Below, in pieces: positions 55,584 to 64,000 of a stretch of DNA of 64,000 bases (positions are counted from its first letter, which is position 1; every line of letters begins with the position of its first letter). Source of the stretch: Clostridia bacterium (GTDB lineage: Bacteria > Bacillota > Clostridia > Oscillospirales > CAG-272); assembly GCA_017453305.1 (NCBI GenBank), contig JAFTKJ010000013.1:41802-105801 (forward strand). Reading direction: 5' to 3'. The position numbers and the translations under genes were made by a program. The notes below the pieces were generated by a model. That model searched no databases. It saw only the letters and a program-made list of their open reading frames with translations, and was not told where the DNA came from.

Positions 55584-56524
55584 TGTTTCTTGATTATATT
55601 TTAACGTCCGTCGCACTCGGTATGACCTTCTTGCTCGGATGTACCGGTGAGATCCTCACCGAAAAAGCAGGACATTTAAACCTTGGAATTCCCGGTATTA
55701 TGTGCATCGGCGGCGCTTCCGGCTGTCTTGCATTAAAGCTTTGCTACGGCTTACCCGGTCCCCTGGTCGTTCCGATTGCCATCATTGCTTCCTTGATCGG
55801 CGGTGCTTTGATGGGCATGATCTACAGCTTTTTGACAGTTACCTTGAAGGCAAACCAGAATGTGACCGGTCTTGCGATGACGACCTTTGGTGTTGGTGTT
55901 ACAAAATACATCATGTCCGGCATGGCAATCAACGCGCAAAGAAGCTATTTGTACGCGCTGAAGTACTTTCGTATGCCACTCGTCTCCAACGGCTTGAAGT
56001 ATTGGGGCATTATGATGTATCTTGCAATTGCCATCGCACTGGTGGCTGCTTACGTGCTAAAGCGCACCAAGGTGGGTCTGCATCTGCGCGCAGTCGGTGA
56101 AAGCCCTGCAACCGCAGACGCCGTTGGAATCAACGTTACCGCCTACAAGTACGGTGCCACCTGCATTGGAAGTGCAATCGCAGCACTTGGCGGACTCTAC
56201 TACATCATGGACTTTATGGGCTCGGTTGAGGCGTATAAGACCATCGAATCCCTTGGTTGGCTCTCCGTTGCCTTGGTTATCTTTACGCTTTGGAGACCGA
56301 ACATCAGCATTCTCGGTTCTATCATCTTTGGTATGCTCTACCTTGCAGGTACCAGAATTCCCACTCTGCTCGGGATCAATCTTGACATGAGTGCAACGCC
56401 CCTGCTCCAAATGCTCCCTTACCTGGTAACGATCATCGTTCTGATCATCACCAGCGTCAGCAAAAAGCGTGAAAATCAACCGCCGGCATCGCTCGGTCTA
56501 CCCTACTTCCGCGAAGAGCGGTAA
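55580..56524 (+). CDS. Nucleoside ABC transporter permease (second)
   Basis: This 314-residue permease belongs to the BPD_transp_2 (YufQ-like) group. It has GCTGEILTEKAGHLNLGIPGIMCIG at the start, typical of this partner subunit, and the coupling loop GESPATADAVGINVTAYK. About 8 membrane segments and a basic tail follow. With the BMP protein, the ATPase and the first permease it completes a nucleoside importer. AAAGGAGG precedes the ATG. A perfect terminator follows 3 bp after the stop. Confidence 0.93.
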   Translation: MMFLDYILTSVALGMTFLLGCTGEILTEKAGHLNLGIPGIMCIGGASGCLALKLCYGLPGPLVVPIAIIASLIGGALMGMIYSFLTVTLKANQNVTGLAMTTFGVGVTKYIMSGMAINAQRSYLYALKYFRMPLVSNGLKYWGIMMYLAIAIALVAAYVLKRTKVGLHLRAVGESPATADAVGINVTAYKYGATCIGSAIAALGGLYYIMDFMGSVEAYKTIESLGWLSVALVIFTLWRPNISILGSIIFGMLYLAGTRIPTLLGINLDMSATPLLQMLPYLVTIIVLIITSVSKKRENQPPASLGLPYFREER

Positions 56525-56527
56525 TAC

Positions 56528-56562
56528 AAAAAAGCCAAGAACAATCTGTTCTTGGCTTTTTT
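56528..56562. terminator. Bidirectional terminator between BMP operon and xpt
   Basis: Perfect 16-bp arms (56528-56543 and 56547-56562) enclose a 3-nt loop, with A- and T-runs on both sides, so it serves both convergent operons. Confidence 0.92.
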
Positions 56563-56576
56563 GTTTTTGCTATTTG

Positions 56577-57161
56577 TTACACCTGCTCGCGGAATACCAC
56601 GGTTTTGTTTTTGGGATCCATGGACTCTACAATAGCAAGTGACTCCAGGTGATATCCAAGATTGCGAATGCTCCTGCCACCGTATTGAAAACCCTTTTCA
56701 ACGGCAATACCAATTCCCTCGACGCTGGCACCTGCCGCCTCCGTAATGGAGATCAAGCCCTGAAGCGCACACCCGTTCGCCAAAAAGTCATCCACAATCA
56801 ATACCTTATCCTCTGCGGAGAGAAATCTTTTTGAAACCAGCACCATGTTCTTGTTTTTATGAGTAAAGGACTCTACCTCTGCAGTATACACGTCCCCGTC
56901 AATATTGATGCTCTTTGCTTTTTTTGCAAACACCATGGGAACGCCAAAGCAACGTGCAACCGCATACGCAATCGCAATACCGGAAGCCTCAATCGTCAAC
57001 ACCTTAGTGATCTGCTTATCTGCAAAGCGCCTGTGGAATTCTTTTCCGATTTCGTCAAGAAGAGCGACGTCCATTTGGTGGTTGAGAAAGCTATCCACCT
57101 TCAAAACATTACCTTCTTTCACAATTCCGTCCTTTAAAATACGTTCTTCCAAAAAATTCAT
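56577..57161 (-). CDS. xpt: Xanthine phosphoribosyltransferase
   Basis: This 194-residue enzyme matches Xpt in length and motifs. The PRPP-binding motif [13 protein letters not shown] lies at about 120-132, with [11 protein letters not shown] and FAKKAKS before it and [15 protein letters not shown] at the end. It converts xanthine and PRPP to XMP in purine salvage. GGAGATG precedes the ATG. It is convergent with the nucleoside importer, which fits a shared purine-salvage role, and it follows the lactate dehydrogenase gene by 51 bp without a terminator. Confidence 0.94.
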   Translation of the reverse strand: MNFLEERILKDGIVKEGNVLKVDSFLNHQMDVALLDEIGKEFHRRFADKQITKVLTIEASGIAIAYAVARCFGVPMVFAKKAKSINIDGDVYTAEVESFTHKNKNMVLVSKRFLSAEDKVLIVDDFLANGCALQGLISITEAAGASVEGIGIAVEKGFQYGGRSIRNLGYHLESLAIVESMDPKNKTVVFREQV

Positions 57162-57212
57162 AGATACATCTCCAATCGTTAGACTGATATTTTTAATTTG
57201 GTATTGCTGAAG

Positions 57213-58622
57213 TTAAAAGCAGATCTTACCGGGATTGAGAATGTTCTTTTCGTCAAAGGTTTTCTTAATTCCCTGCATCAAAGCAATCGGCGTTTCTCCG
57301 TACTGCTGCTTTAAAAATTCCTTTTTGGCGTATCCAATGCCGTGCTCACCCGAAACAAGTCCACCAAGCTTGGATGCCTCCTGGTACATACGATCAAAGC
57401 AAGCCGAAAGCGTTTGTTCCCACGCCTCCTTTGAAAGTGCATCGCGGCAGATGTAAACATGCAAATTTCCGTCGCCCGCATGACCAAAGCTGGGAATGCG
57501 CACGCCAAACTCTTTTGCAAGCTCATGCGTGAACTTGATAAACGCATCTACGCGATCCACGGGTACAACGACGTCACACTCGTCCATTTCGGTGGTGGAC
57601 GCTTTGATTGCCTCCAAGAAGGCACCGCGCGCCGACCAGACCGCTTTTTTACGCTCCTCGGTATCTACAATATAGGCATCAATGGCGCCCAGCTCCAGGC
57701 AAAGCTCCGCAACGGTGCTCATGTCACCTTCTACCTGCGCCTCGCTGTTGCCGTCAAAGGTCAACAGAATGTAGGCGTCGTTTTTGGTGTCGGGGAATTT
57801 CTTTCCGAGATAATCCTCCGAAAAAAGGATCGTATCGCGTGACATGTATTCGATTGCGGTAGGAATAATTTTGGAACGTATGATATGCGGCACCGCCTCG
57901 ATAGCACTCTTCATATCTTCAAAAGGAACAAGCAGGCTTTGCGAGAACTTGGGCAGTGGAACAAGCTTTAAAACCGCCTCGCAAATGATGCAAAGCGTCC
58001 CCTCGGAGCCGATAACCAGATCCTTCAGGCTGTAGCCCGAGCTGTTTTTGGCAACCGTTGCGCCAAGCGTCAGAATTTCGCCGTTAGGCATGACAACGGT
58101 AAGGGAGCGAACGTAATCGCGTGTGACACCGTACTTGACGGCACGCATGCCACCGGCGTTGGTGGAAATATTTCCGCCAATGGTCGCCGATTTTTCACCG
58201 GGATCGGGCGGATAAAGAAAATCATTCTCCTCTGCAAATGCGGCAAGCTCCATCAACAGCACACCCGGCTGCACCCTTACGGTCAGGGTACTCTTGTCGA
58301 GCGAAAGGATCTGATTCATTTTTGTCGTTTCCAAAAGAATACCGCCCTCGATCGGTACGGCAGCTCCAACAAGCCCCGTTCCGCTTCCGCGCACGGTCAC
58401 GGGAATACTACGTGCCCATGCGTGCTTCATCACGGCAGAGACCTCCTCGGTCGTATGTACGCGCACGAGAGCATCCGGCATCCGTTCAATTCCACCAAGC
58501 TCATCGTGTGCGTAGTCGGGACTGATGCGCTCCCCAACGAGAACGTCGCCCTCCCCTACGATCGAACGCAGGATCGCAATATCCTCGGCATTGATTTGAT
58601 TGTACGTGATTTGATTATCCAT
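57213..58622 (-). CDS. lctD: FAD-linked 2-hydroxyacid dehydrogenase, LctD/GlcD type
   Basis: This 469-residue protein has the FAD_binding_4 domain (about 40-180, [38 protein letters not shown]) and the FAD-linked oxidase C domain (about 220-465). Family motifs [18 protein letters not shown] and [13 protein letters not shown] are present, and the end is [10 protein letters not shown]. Placed after EtfB and EtfA genes in the same order as Acetobacterium woodii lctBCD, it is probably the dehydrogenase of an electron-bifurcating lactate dehydrogenase complex. Glycolate or another 2-hydroxyacid remains possible. ATG 58622, with AAGGAGG, overlaps the EtfA gene by 8 bp. Confidence 0.92.
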   Translation of the reverse strand: MDNQITYNQINAEDIAILRSIVGEGDVLVGERISPDYAHDELGGIERMPDALVRVHTTEEVSAVMKHAWARSIPVTVRGSGTGLVGAAVPIEGGILLETTKMNQILSLDKSTLTVRVQPGVLLMELAAFAEENDFLYPPDPGEKSATIGGNISTNAGGMRAVKYGVTRDYVRSLTVVMPNGEILTLGATVAKNSSGYSLKDLVIGSEGTLCIICEAVLKLVPLPKFSQSLLVPFEDMKSAIEAVPHIIRSKIIPTAIEYMSRDTILFSEDYLGKKFPDTKNDAYILLTFDGNSEAQVEGDMSTVAELCLELGAIDAYIVDTEERKKAVWSARGAFLEAIKASTTEMDECDVVVPVDRVDAFIKFTHELAKEFGVRIPSFGHAGDGNLHVYICRDALSKEAWEQTLSACFDRMYQEASKLGGLVSGEHGIGYAKKEFLKQQYGETPIALMQGIKKTFDEKNILNPGKICF

Positions 58623-59811
58623 TGCGAGCCTCCTTGATTTTTCGAATAAGCATAGGAACGATCTCGTTGACGTCACCCGGTATACAAACGTGTGCGATAT
58701 CAAAGATCGGCGCTTGGGGATCAGAGTTGACGGCAACGATACAATCCGAGGATCGCATACCTGCGGCAAACTGTACCGCTCCCGAAATACCAAGACAGAT
58801 GATCAGCTTGGGCTTAACCGTTCTGCCCGAAAGACCGATCTGATGCTTGGCACCGTAAATATTGCCTTCTACCAAGGGGCGCGTGCAAGCAACCATACCG
58901 CCCAGCAGATCCGCCAGCTCCTGCGCGTAAGCACGCAAGCTTTCACTTGAAGCGCCTCTGCCCACCGCAACAATGACCTCTGTATCCGCGATATCAATGT
59001 CACGCGGCTTTTCCATAGAATCAAGCACTTCGATCCCCGAGTGAAGCATATCCTTTGTAACAGGAAGCGAAACGATTTCTCCCGTCGCCTCAACCGTCGG
59101 CACCGGCTCTTCAAAGATCTTGTAGCGCACGGTGCAGAACTGCGGTCGGGTATTGGGCGTTACGATCTGCGCCATAATGTTTCCGCCAAATGCAGGGCGG
59201 ATCTGAACAAGGTCCGAATTTTCCTTCATCTCCAGCACAGTACAGTCCGCCGTAAGCCCCGTGCGACAGCGAGCCGCCACTCTGGGGGCAAGCTGACGCC
59301 CCAGATTGGTCGCACCAACGAGGATTGAGGAAGGATGGTATTTTTCGATAAAGTCGCAAAATGCGGCGGTGTACGGCTCAATGCGGAAGTCCGCAAAAGC
59401 AGGGTGATCGTAAACAAATACTCGATCCACACCGTAGTGAAGCAGCTTTTCCGCTGCACCGCCAAGATTATGACCGATCATGATCGCATAAACGGGATCG
59501 CCCGTTACGCTTGCAAGCCCTCTTGCCTTTCCGCACAGCTCCAACGTAACGCGATGGATGTCTCCTGCCGTATGATCCGCATAAACACAAACGCCGCGCC
59601 AAAGAGACTTATCCAACGTTGTGGCTACCGTCTCCTCCTCATACGTAATCACGCCCTCACTCTTGCGCACACACATCTTGCACATCTTGCAGGCGGAGGT
59701 AATATCCAATTGACCGTTTTCGTAATGAATGGCGCCAAACGGACAAAGCTTTTCTAACGCCGCGGCATTTTCGGAGGTCACGGCATTTTGATGAATGACT
59801 AACTTACCCAT
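58615..59811 (-). CDS. lctC: Electron-transfer flavoprotein alpha subunit with ferredoxin-like domain, LctC type
   Basis: This 398-residue EtfA has an N-terminal iron-sulfur domain with C23, C41, C44 and C47 (CPFGA and CKMCKMC), enough for one 4Fe-4S cluster, as in A. woodii LctC. The Etf alpha domain follows with [26 protein letters not shown] and the C-terminal FAD motif [20 protein letters not shown] ... [22 protein letters not shown]. It would pass electrons between NAD, the dehydrogenase and ferredoxin. AAGGAGGG precedes the ATG, 12 bp after the EtfB stop. Confidence 0.94.
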   Translation of the reverse strand: MGKLVIHQNAVTSENAAALEKLCPFGAIHYENGQLDITSACKMCKMCVRKSEGVITYEEETVATTLDKSLWRGVCVYADHTAGDIHRVTLELCGKARGLASVTGDPVYAIMIGHNLGGAAEKLLHYGVDRVFVYDHPAFADFRIEPYTAAFCDFIEKYHPSSILVGATNLGRQLAPRVAARCRTGLTADCTVLEMKENSDLVQIRPAFGGNIMAQIVTPNTRPQFCTVRYKIFEEPVPTVEATGEIVSLPVTKDMLHSGIEVLDSMEKPRDIDIADTEVIVAVGRGASSESLRAYAQELADLLGGMVACTRPLVEGNIYGAKHQIGLSGRTVKPKLIICLGISGAVQFAAGMRSSDCIVAVNSDPQAPIFDIAHVCIPGDVNEIVPMLIRKIKEARNG

Positions 59812-59823
59812 ACTACGCCCTCC

Positions 59824-60612
59824 TTAAATCATTTTTTTGGCGCGCAAAAGCCCCAACAAAGCATCGCTCTGCTCCGCGGCACTACCGCTGACCGTTTGTT
59901 TTTGCTCATTCTTTTCAGGCGGGAAGATACGCTCTACCTGCGTAGCAGAGCCTGTCAAACCATAGTGTGTGGGATCCTGGTCCTCAAAGTCCGCAAAAGT
60001 GAAAAATGCAACGTCCTCCTCACGAATCGCCTTTTTTGTTTTATAAGAGGGCAAGCGCGGCGTGTTGATGTCTCCATCTACCGAGATCAGGCACGGCATG
60101 GTAATACTGAGCTTGACGTTCTTTTCATCCAAAGAGGCTGTGAGATACAACTTTTCATCCCTGGCCTCTTCCACGGACAAAACGTTGGATACGTTGGGAA
60201 TTTGCAGATACTCTGCGATCTCCGCGCCAACCTGAGCCGTGTCGCCGTCGGTCGTTTGCTTACCGCAAATGATCAGGTCAAATTTGCCACACTTTTTGAT
60301 GCCGCCCGCAATGGTATAAGCAGTTGCCAGCACGTCGGCTCCCGCAAATTTGCGGTCGGTCAAAACCGTGCCCTTGGAAGCACCCATGCAAATTGCCTCG
60401 CGGATCACACTTTGCGCCTGCGGAGGTCCCATAGTGATGCATTCTACGCGGCCACCGTATTTTTCTACCAGCGTCAACGCTAACTCAATGGCATATAAAT
60501 CGTAAGGATTGATTTTGCTTTGTATTCCGTTGCGCTTCAGCACGCCCGTTACGGGATCCACCTCTACGTTGTTGGAGCCCGGAACCTGCTTGATACAAAC
60601 CAATATGTTCAT
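59824..60612 (-). CDS. lctB: Electron-transfer flavoprotein beta subunit, LctB type
   Basis: This 262-residue EtfB begins MNILVCIKQVPGSNNVEVDP and has the family signature AIELALTLVEKYGGRVECITMGP. The motif ICGKQTTDGDTAQVGAEIAEYL marks the Etf beta AMP/FAD-binding region. It forms the bifurcating site with EtfA. I chose ATG 60612 with GGAG upstream. It is the first gene of the probable operon lctB-lctC-lctD-xpt and follows a TTGTAA-17-TATAAT promoter. No lactate permease or racemase gene is beside it, unlike A. woodii. Confidence 0.94.
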   Translation of the reverse strand: MNILVCIKQVPGSNNVEVDPVTGVLKRNGIQSKINPYDLYAIELALTLVEKYGGRVECITMGPPQAQSVIREAICMGASKGTVLTDRKFAGADVLATAYTIAGGIKKCGKFDLIICGKQTTDGDTAQVGAEIAEYLQIPNVSNVLSVEEARDEKLYLTASLDEKNVKLSITMPCLISVDGDINTPRLPSYKTKKAIREEDVAFFTFADFEDQDPTHYGLTGSATQVERIFPPEKNEQKQTVSGSAAEQSDALLGLLRAKKMI

Positions 60613-60711
60613 AACGCTTTTCTCCGTTCTTAGATCATTGCTTGAAAATTGATTTTTAGAAGTGGCATGAAACGATCGTGCCGCAGTCAAGCCACTCCGT
60701 TATTTGCATAC

Positions 60712-60740
60712 ATTATACCATAAATTTAAAGTGTTTACAA
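60712..60740 (-). promoter_or_regulatory. Promoter of the lct operon
   Basis: On the minus strand, TTGTAA (60740-60735) and TATAAT (60717-60712) are 17 bp apart, about 100 bp before the EtfB start. An AGTGGC/GCCACT inverted repeat (60661-60666 and 60691-60696) lies in the leader and could be an operator. Confidence 0.7.
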
Positions 60741-60858
60741 GTCATATTTTACAAGATCATGCACTTTTATCTGAAATTTTCCCGTCCTGAGATATCTCCA
60801 AAGCATCTGTTACATCCTTACCAAATATCGCATACGAAGCAAGCAATTGTCCAAAGAG

Positions 60859-60896
60859 CAAGGGCGCATGATGAATTCAAGCATCATACGCCCTTG
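60859..60896. terminator. Hairpin after the AttH/CrtC-like gene
   Basis: Arms 60859-60873 and 60882-60896 (15 bp, one mismatch) enclose an 8-nt loop. The T-run follows on the plus strand only, while the nearest gene ends on the minus strand, so its efficiency for that gene is uncertain. Confidence 0.55.
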
Positions 60897-60900
60897 TTTT

Positions 60901-62016
60901 TTATTGCTTTTCTCTGTAGCGCTCGTCGGCAAAGGATTTGCCAAAATACATCAGCTCCCAAACTGCGGGATCGCTGACCATATCCGTAACGGTTCCGCTC
61001 TCAAGCTTTTCAATTGTTGCTGTTCCCTCAAAACGCAAATATCCGCCGTCAAAGCCGATCAGCTTGGCAAGCGTTCCAAGGGGCTTTGGAAGCACGTCGA
61101 CAAAGCACGTTTTGTTGATATCTCCGCTACGTGTGTAGCTGATGCGGTATTCGTCACCAGACTCGGTTGTGTATTCGTAGACGACTTGATTGTATACGGG
61201 CTTTCCCGTGTGTTCGTCTACGTATCGATCCTTTGGCAGAAATTTGAGCGTATGGTTGGAGTTGTCCCCAAGGATCTCGCCCCCCTTGGCGATCATAAAG
61301 ACGTCGTGCTCCTTGTAGCCGTATTTCTTTTCGGCGGTGATCCAGGAGGAAATAACCTTATAGTCGCCAATCTTTGCCCTGCCCCAATACCAGTGGTGCA
61401 TCAGCTTGAGCATGGAAATGTTTCCCCAATTGTGGTCGTGATAGCCCGAGCCTTCCAAGTGTAGCGTCTTGCCGCCGTCGTAGGTCACGTCCGCAATCGC
61501 CTTGCCTTCGGGGATTGCCGGAAGCCATGCAAAATAATGCTCCTCATCGTCTCCAAAAAAGATGCTTCCCGTTTGGGAGCGCCAAGCGCGGATGGTTCCG
61601 TCTAACGTCAAGCGTGCACTCATCGCCTTTCCCCGAAACACGACGTCATAATGCTTCAAATCACCGCGACACCAACAATCCCCGATTTTGACGTCACATT
61701 GCTCTTTTGCATAGTGGCTCTCTTCAATGGTGGCATAGACCTCCTCGGAATGCTTTGTACCATCAGGGAGTGTTAATTCCATAGTAGAGATCGGCTTGAT
61801 GGGACCGTTGACGTCGATGGGCATTTTGGAAAAAAAGAAAATGACGAGCACCGTGCCGTCGGGATAGTGCGAATCGTAGTACCACCATTCGTAGCATCCT
61901 TTGGAACCGTCCACACGGGAGCCGTCCTCCCAAAGTGCGACCTCCCCCTTCTTCAGTCCCATTTTTTCATAATGGAGGGCGTCGTCGGGATGGATTGATT
62001 TCTGTATTTTTTTCAT
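60901..62016 (-). CDS. AttH/CrtC-like (carotenoid 1,2-hydratase-type) protein
   Basis: This 371-residue protein resembles the AttH/CrtC family with two lipocalin-like beta domains. CYEWWYYDSHYPDG (about 40-53) and HLEGSGYHDHNWGNISM (about 187-203) are the diagnostic motifs. CrtC adds water to acyclic carotenoids; many relatives outside carotenoid pathways have no known role, and no carotenoid gene is seen here. There is no signal peptide. It lies 77 bp after the DUF1295 gene with no clear promoter between, so both are probably co-transcribed, which suggests a shared lipid or steroid-like substrate. Confidence 0.85.
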   Translation of the reverse strand: MKKIQKSIHPDDALHYEKMGLKKGEVALWEDGSRVDGSKGCYEWWYYDSHYPDGTVLVIFFFSKMPIDVNGPIKPISTMELTLPDGTKHSEEVYATIEESHYAKEQCDVKIGDCWCRGDLKHYDVVFRGKAMSARLTLDGTIRAWRSQTGSIFFGDDEEHYFAWLPAIPEGKAIADVTYDGGKTLHLEGSGYHDHNWGNISMLKLMHHWYWGRAKIGDYKVISSWITAEKKYGYKEHDVFMIAKGGEILGDNSNHTLKFLPKDRYVDEHTGKPVYNQVVYEYTTESGDEYRISYTRSGDINKTCFVDVLPKPLGTLAKLIGFDGGYLRFEGTATIEKLESGTVTDMVSDPAVWELMYFGKSFADERYREKQ

Positions 62017-62093
62017 GGTGTTTTCTCACTTTCTTCGTTTCTTTCAAGTTGGGAGAATCATACTTGCGCTTCTTCTTGTAATTTTGTTACTTC

Positions 62094-62948
62094 TCACTTT
62101 TTGATTGGCAGCAGCATTCGCGTTTGCCGTTTGTATTCGGCAAAGCCCTCCTTGCGCGATTGTCTGGCGTCTGCCATGGGAATGCTGACCGCAAAAAACA
62201 GAACGGTATTGGCAAGAGCCCCCGACGCGAGATACCACGCACTCGGCGCGGCGCAAAGCACCGACAGAGCAACGCCCCACCACATCAAAATTTCGCCAAG
62301 GTAGTTTGGGTGACGCGAGTGCTTCCAAAGTCCTCGACGGATAAAAGCGCCGTCACGGTGCTTGCGAAACTGATGCATTTGAATATCTGCAACGCCTTGC
62401 ATAATTGCCGCTCCCAATGACACGCAGAGGCAGAAGATGCTTGCAACGTTGGCGGCAAGTCCTTGCAAAATAGCGTACACGGCAGGCAGAATGCATCCAT
62501 ACACAATCAAAGTAGGCACCATGTGAATGCCGACAAAATTGATGATGGGGTAAAATGCACCCGTTTTTTCCTTTAGCATCGTGTATCTCCAATCCTGGTG
62601 ATTGAGATTGGCAAAGGTATATGCCCAATTGGCGGTCAGGCGAATAGCCCAAAAAGACACGACGAGCAGCAGAAGAAATCCAAGCGCAGTCAGTTCCTTT
62701 CCAACAGCAAATGCAACCAAAATCACAGGCGGTTGCACACTCCAATAAGGATCATAAACCGATGCGTTTTTGAAGATCAAGCTGAAAGCAAACGTCGCTA
62801 CGGTTGCAGCAATATCGGCAAGCAGTAAGGAAAGCCACCAATCCAAGCAGAGCGCCCGATAGGTCATTACTCCTACGATCGTAGCCAGCACGTAAACACA
62901 CGCTATGACGACAAAGCTTGCCGCGCGGTTTTGTTTGAGTCGGTTCAT
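62094..62948 (-). CDS. DUF1295 / steroid-5-alpha-reductase-like membrane protein
   Basis: This 284-residue membrane protein has about 7 hydrophobic segments. The C-terminal RRGLWKHSRHPNYLGEILMWWGVAL is the hallmark of DUF1295 and of the related isoprenylcysteine methyltransferase/steroid reductase superfamily (R-HPxY-GE). ASVYDPYWSVQPPVI near residue 65 is also typical of DUF1295. It may reduce or methylate a lipid; the substrate is unknown. I chose ATG 62948 since the frame upstream is not typical of the family and the promoter lies 65-93 bp before it. The ribosome site GAAAGG is somewhat distant. Confidence 0.88.
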   Translation of the reverse strand: MNRLKQNRAASFVVIACVYVLATIVGVMTYRALCLDWWLSLLLADIAATVATFAFSLIFKNASVYDPYWSVQPPVILVAFAVGKELTALGFLLLLVVSFWAIRLTANWAYTFANLNHQDWRYTMLKEKTGAFYPIINFVGIHMVPTLIVYGCILPAVYAILQGLAANVASIFCLCVSLGAAIMQGVADIQMHQFRKHRDGAFIRRGLWKHSRHPNYLGEILMWWGVALSVLCAAPSAWYLASGALANTVLFFAVSIPMADARQSRKEGFAEYKRQTRMLLPIKK

Positions 62949-63012
62949 AAAAGAGATTAACCTTTCAAAATTATCAATGGTAAAAACACGAATTTTGTCT
63001 GTCTTTCCTTTT

Positions 63013-63041
63013 ATTATAGCAAAACAATTGGCAATTGTCAA
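63013..63041 (-). promoter_or_regulatory. Consensus promoter of the DUF1295 gene with overlapping inverted repeat
   Basis: On the minus strand, TTGACA (63041-63036) and TATAAT (63018-63013) are 17 bp apart, both perfect. A perfect 10-bp inverted repeat (63021-63030 and 63039-63048) covers the -35 box and spacer, the right place for a repressor. Confidence 0.82.
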
Positions 63042-63109
63042 TTGTTTTTTTGCATAGCACGCCCAACTCCTTGAATATACTATTCCAAAAAAGATTGGAG
63101 GCAGAAACA

Positions 63110-63640
63110 ATGGAAAAACGATCAATTGGGCTGTGGCAACTGATGGGCTTTGCGGTGACTTCATTTTTAGGTACACTATTGCACTTTTTGTACGATTGGC
63201 TTGGAAAGGCAGTTTGGATCGCGCCCTTCTCCGGCATCAATGAATCCACCTGGGAGCACATGAAGCTGCTCTTTTGGCCTATGCTGATCTTTGCCGTCGT
63301 GCAAAGCTTTTTCTTTCGTGGCAGCGCAGATTTTTGGTGCGTCAAGTTACGCGGTGTTCTTTTGGGGCTTGCTTTGATCCCGATTCTTTTTTACACCTAC
63401 AACGGAGCCATTGCTCCATCACCCGATTGGCTTAACATTGCAATCTTCTTCGTTTCCGCGGCGGCAGTGTATATTTATGAAGCACGGTTGTTCAAATCGA
63501 AAAAATTGCGCTGCGGAGTGCCCAAAGCGGCACTTTTCTTGCTGGTACTGATTGCGCTTTGCTTCACCCTCTTCACATTTCAAACGCCCCATATCGGCAT
63601 CTTTCAAGACCCTTTAACAGGGACGTATGGGTTATCTTAA
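63110..63640 (+). CDS. DUF6512 family membrane protein
   Basis: This 176-residue protein has five hydrophobic segments and the conserved opening of DUF6512: FLGTLLHFLYDWLG, then APFSGINESTWEHMKLLFWPML. The role of the family is unknown. GGAGG stands 8 bp before ATG 63110. It is divergent from the DUF1295 gene; both starts share a 161-bp region with the inverted repeat, so joint control is possible. Confidence 0.9.
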   Translation: MEKRSIGLWQLMGFAVTSFLGTLLHFLYDWLGKAVWIAPFSGINESTWEHMKLLFWPMLIFAVVQSFFFRGSADFWCVKLRGVLLGLALIPILFYTYNGAIAPSPDWLNIAIFFVSAAAVYIYEARLFKSKKLRCGVPKAALFLLVLIALCFTLFTFQTPHIGIFQDPLTGTYGLS

Positions 63641-63677
63641 CAAAGCTTCTTCAACATTAGTGAAGCCACTTTGGGTA

Positions 63678-63706
63678 TTGACGTATTCGCTTTTATGTGA
63701 TATAAT
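63678..63706 (+). promoter_or_regulatory. Promoter upstream of the last GNAT gene
   Basis: TTGACG (63678-63683) and TATAAT (63701-63706) are 17 bp apart, giving a leader of about 150 nt to the ATG at 63861. Confidence 0.7.
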
Positions 63707-63860
63707 AGCTTTACAAGCCTCGGCTTGAATATTTTTATCGGAGTGTGCTTTTTGAAAAACACCAACCTTTTGGAGATTGTATTGTAAACGAGAGGTTTGC
63801 AAATACATTCTCGGCATTCCTCTCGTGCCTGAGCGTCAACAGATATGAAAGGATTAAAAA

Positions 63861-64000
63861 ATGAACAATTTGACGATACGTTTAGAAACAGAAAAAGACT
63901 ACAGAGCAGTAGAAAAACTCACACGTGAGGCGTTTTGGAACGTCTACAAACCGGGCGCGGACGAACATTATTTCGTCCATATGATGCGTAATCATCCCGA
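63861..64000 (+). CDS. GNAT-family N-acetyltransferase, 5' part only
   Basis: The first 46 codons are in the window, reading MNNLTIRLETEKDYRAVEKL followed by TREAFWNVYKPGADEHYFVHM. This is the characteristic N-terminal strand and helix of GNAT acetyltransferases (R-x-E-x2-x-D-Y-x-AV). GAAAGG precedes the ATG. The 3' end and the acetyl-CoA motif are outside, so the substrate group cannot be judged. Confidence 0.8.
   Translation, partial: MNNLTIRLETEKDYRAVEKLTREAFWNVYKPGADEHYFVHMMRNHP

Noticed and set aside
63632-63817. Small minus-strand frame of 61 codons before the last GNAT gene
   Set aside because: It contains the plus-strand promoter at 63678-63706, overlaps the DUF6512 stop and has only an AGAGGA-like site too close to its first ATG. 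The sequence is protein-like enough to remain open, but not supported.
1-64000. CRISPR arrays, tRNA or rRNA genes
   Set aside because: No regularly spaced repeats, tRNA-like cloverleaf ends or rRNA signatures were noticed on either strand.

Overview
This window looks like the chromosome of an anaerobic, Gram-positive (monoderm) bacterium of the Bacillota, Clostridia type. The evidence is several lipoproteins with classical lipoboxes, surface proteins held by a membrane segment rather than LPXTG, strong TTGACA-17-TATAAT promoters, AAGGAGG ribosome sites, a purine/nucleoside BMP-type ABC transporter, an Etf-coupled lactate dehydrogenase and a DUF6512 protein. BspA-type leucine-rich surface proteins of this size are common in uncultured gut Clostridia, but the lineage is an inference. 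No rRNA, tRNA, CRISPR array, transposase or phage gene was seen.

Layout. (1) 1-2.8 kb: a partial uncharacterised protein and a metallo-beta-lactamase-fold hydrolase, divergent from an AraC regulator. (2) 3.0-9.5 kb, minus strand: a probable six-gene operon behind a consensus promoter, containing a GNAT acetyltransferase, a CPBP membrane protease, a second GNAT-like protein, a FemAB/GNAT-like acyltransferase and two cobalamin-binding radical SAM enzymes. Three of these genes overlap by ATGA. This is the best candidate for an undescribed biosynthetic pathway, and its codon use differs from the rest of the window. (3) 9.6-27.4 kb: two giant divergent surface proteins, a 2603-residue subtilase fused to leucine-rich repeats and a 3037-residue InlB/Fn3-like/leucine-rich protein. 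(4) 27.9-41.7 kb, plus strand: a tight operon with a membrane protein, a MoxR AAA+ ATPase, a DUF58 protein, two BatA/vWA membrane proteins and two large lipoproteins.

(5) 41.9-50.9 kb, minus strand: an Opp-type peptide ABC transporter with an InlB-type lipoprotein, a very large binding lipoprotein, two permeases with extra extracellular segments, two ATPases and a small membrane protein. (6) 51.2-57.2 kb: a BMP lipoprotein/ATPase/two-permease nucleoside importer, convergent with xanthine phosphoribosyltransferase. (7) 57.2-60.7 kb, minus strand: EtfB, EtfA and a GlcD-type FAD dehydrogenase, matching the electron-bifurcating lactate dehydrogenase LctBCD. (8) 60.9-64 kb: an AttH/CrtC-like protein and a DUF1295 membrane protein, divergent from a DUF6512 protein, then the start of a GNAT gene.

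Inferred cooperation: the surface protease could feed peptides to the Opp system. The MoxR/DUF58/vWA proteins may assemble or regulate the large surface proteins encoded beside them. The BMP importer and Xpt fit purine salvage. The Lct complex fits lactate oxidation in an anaerobe.
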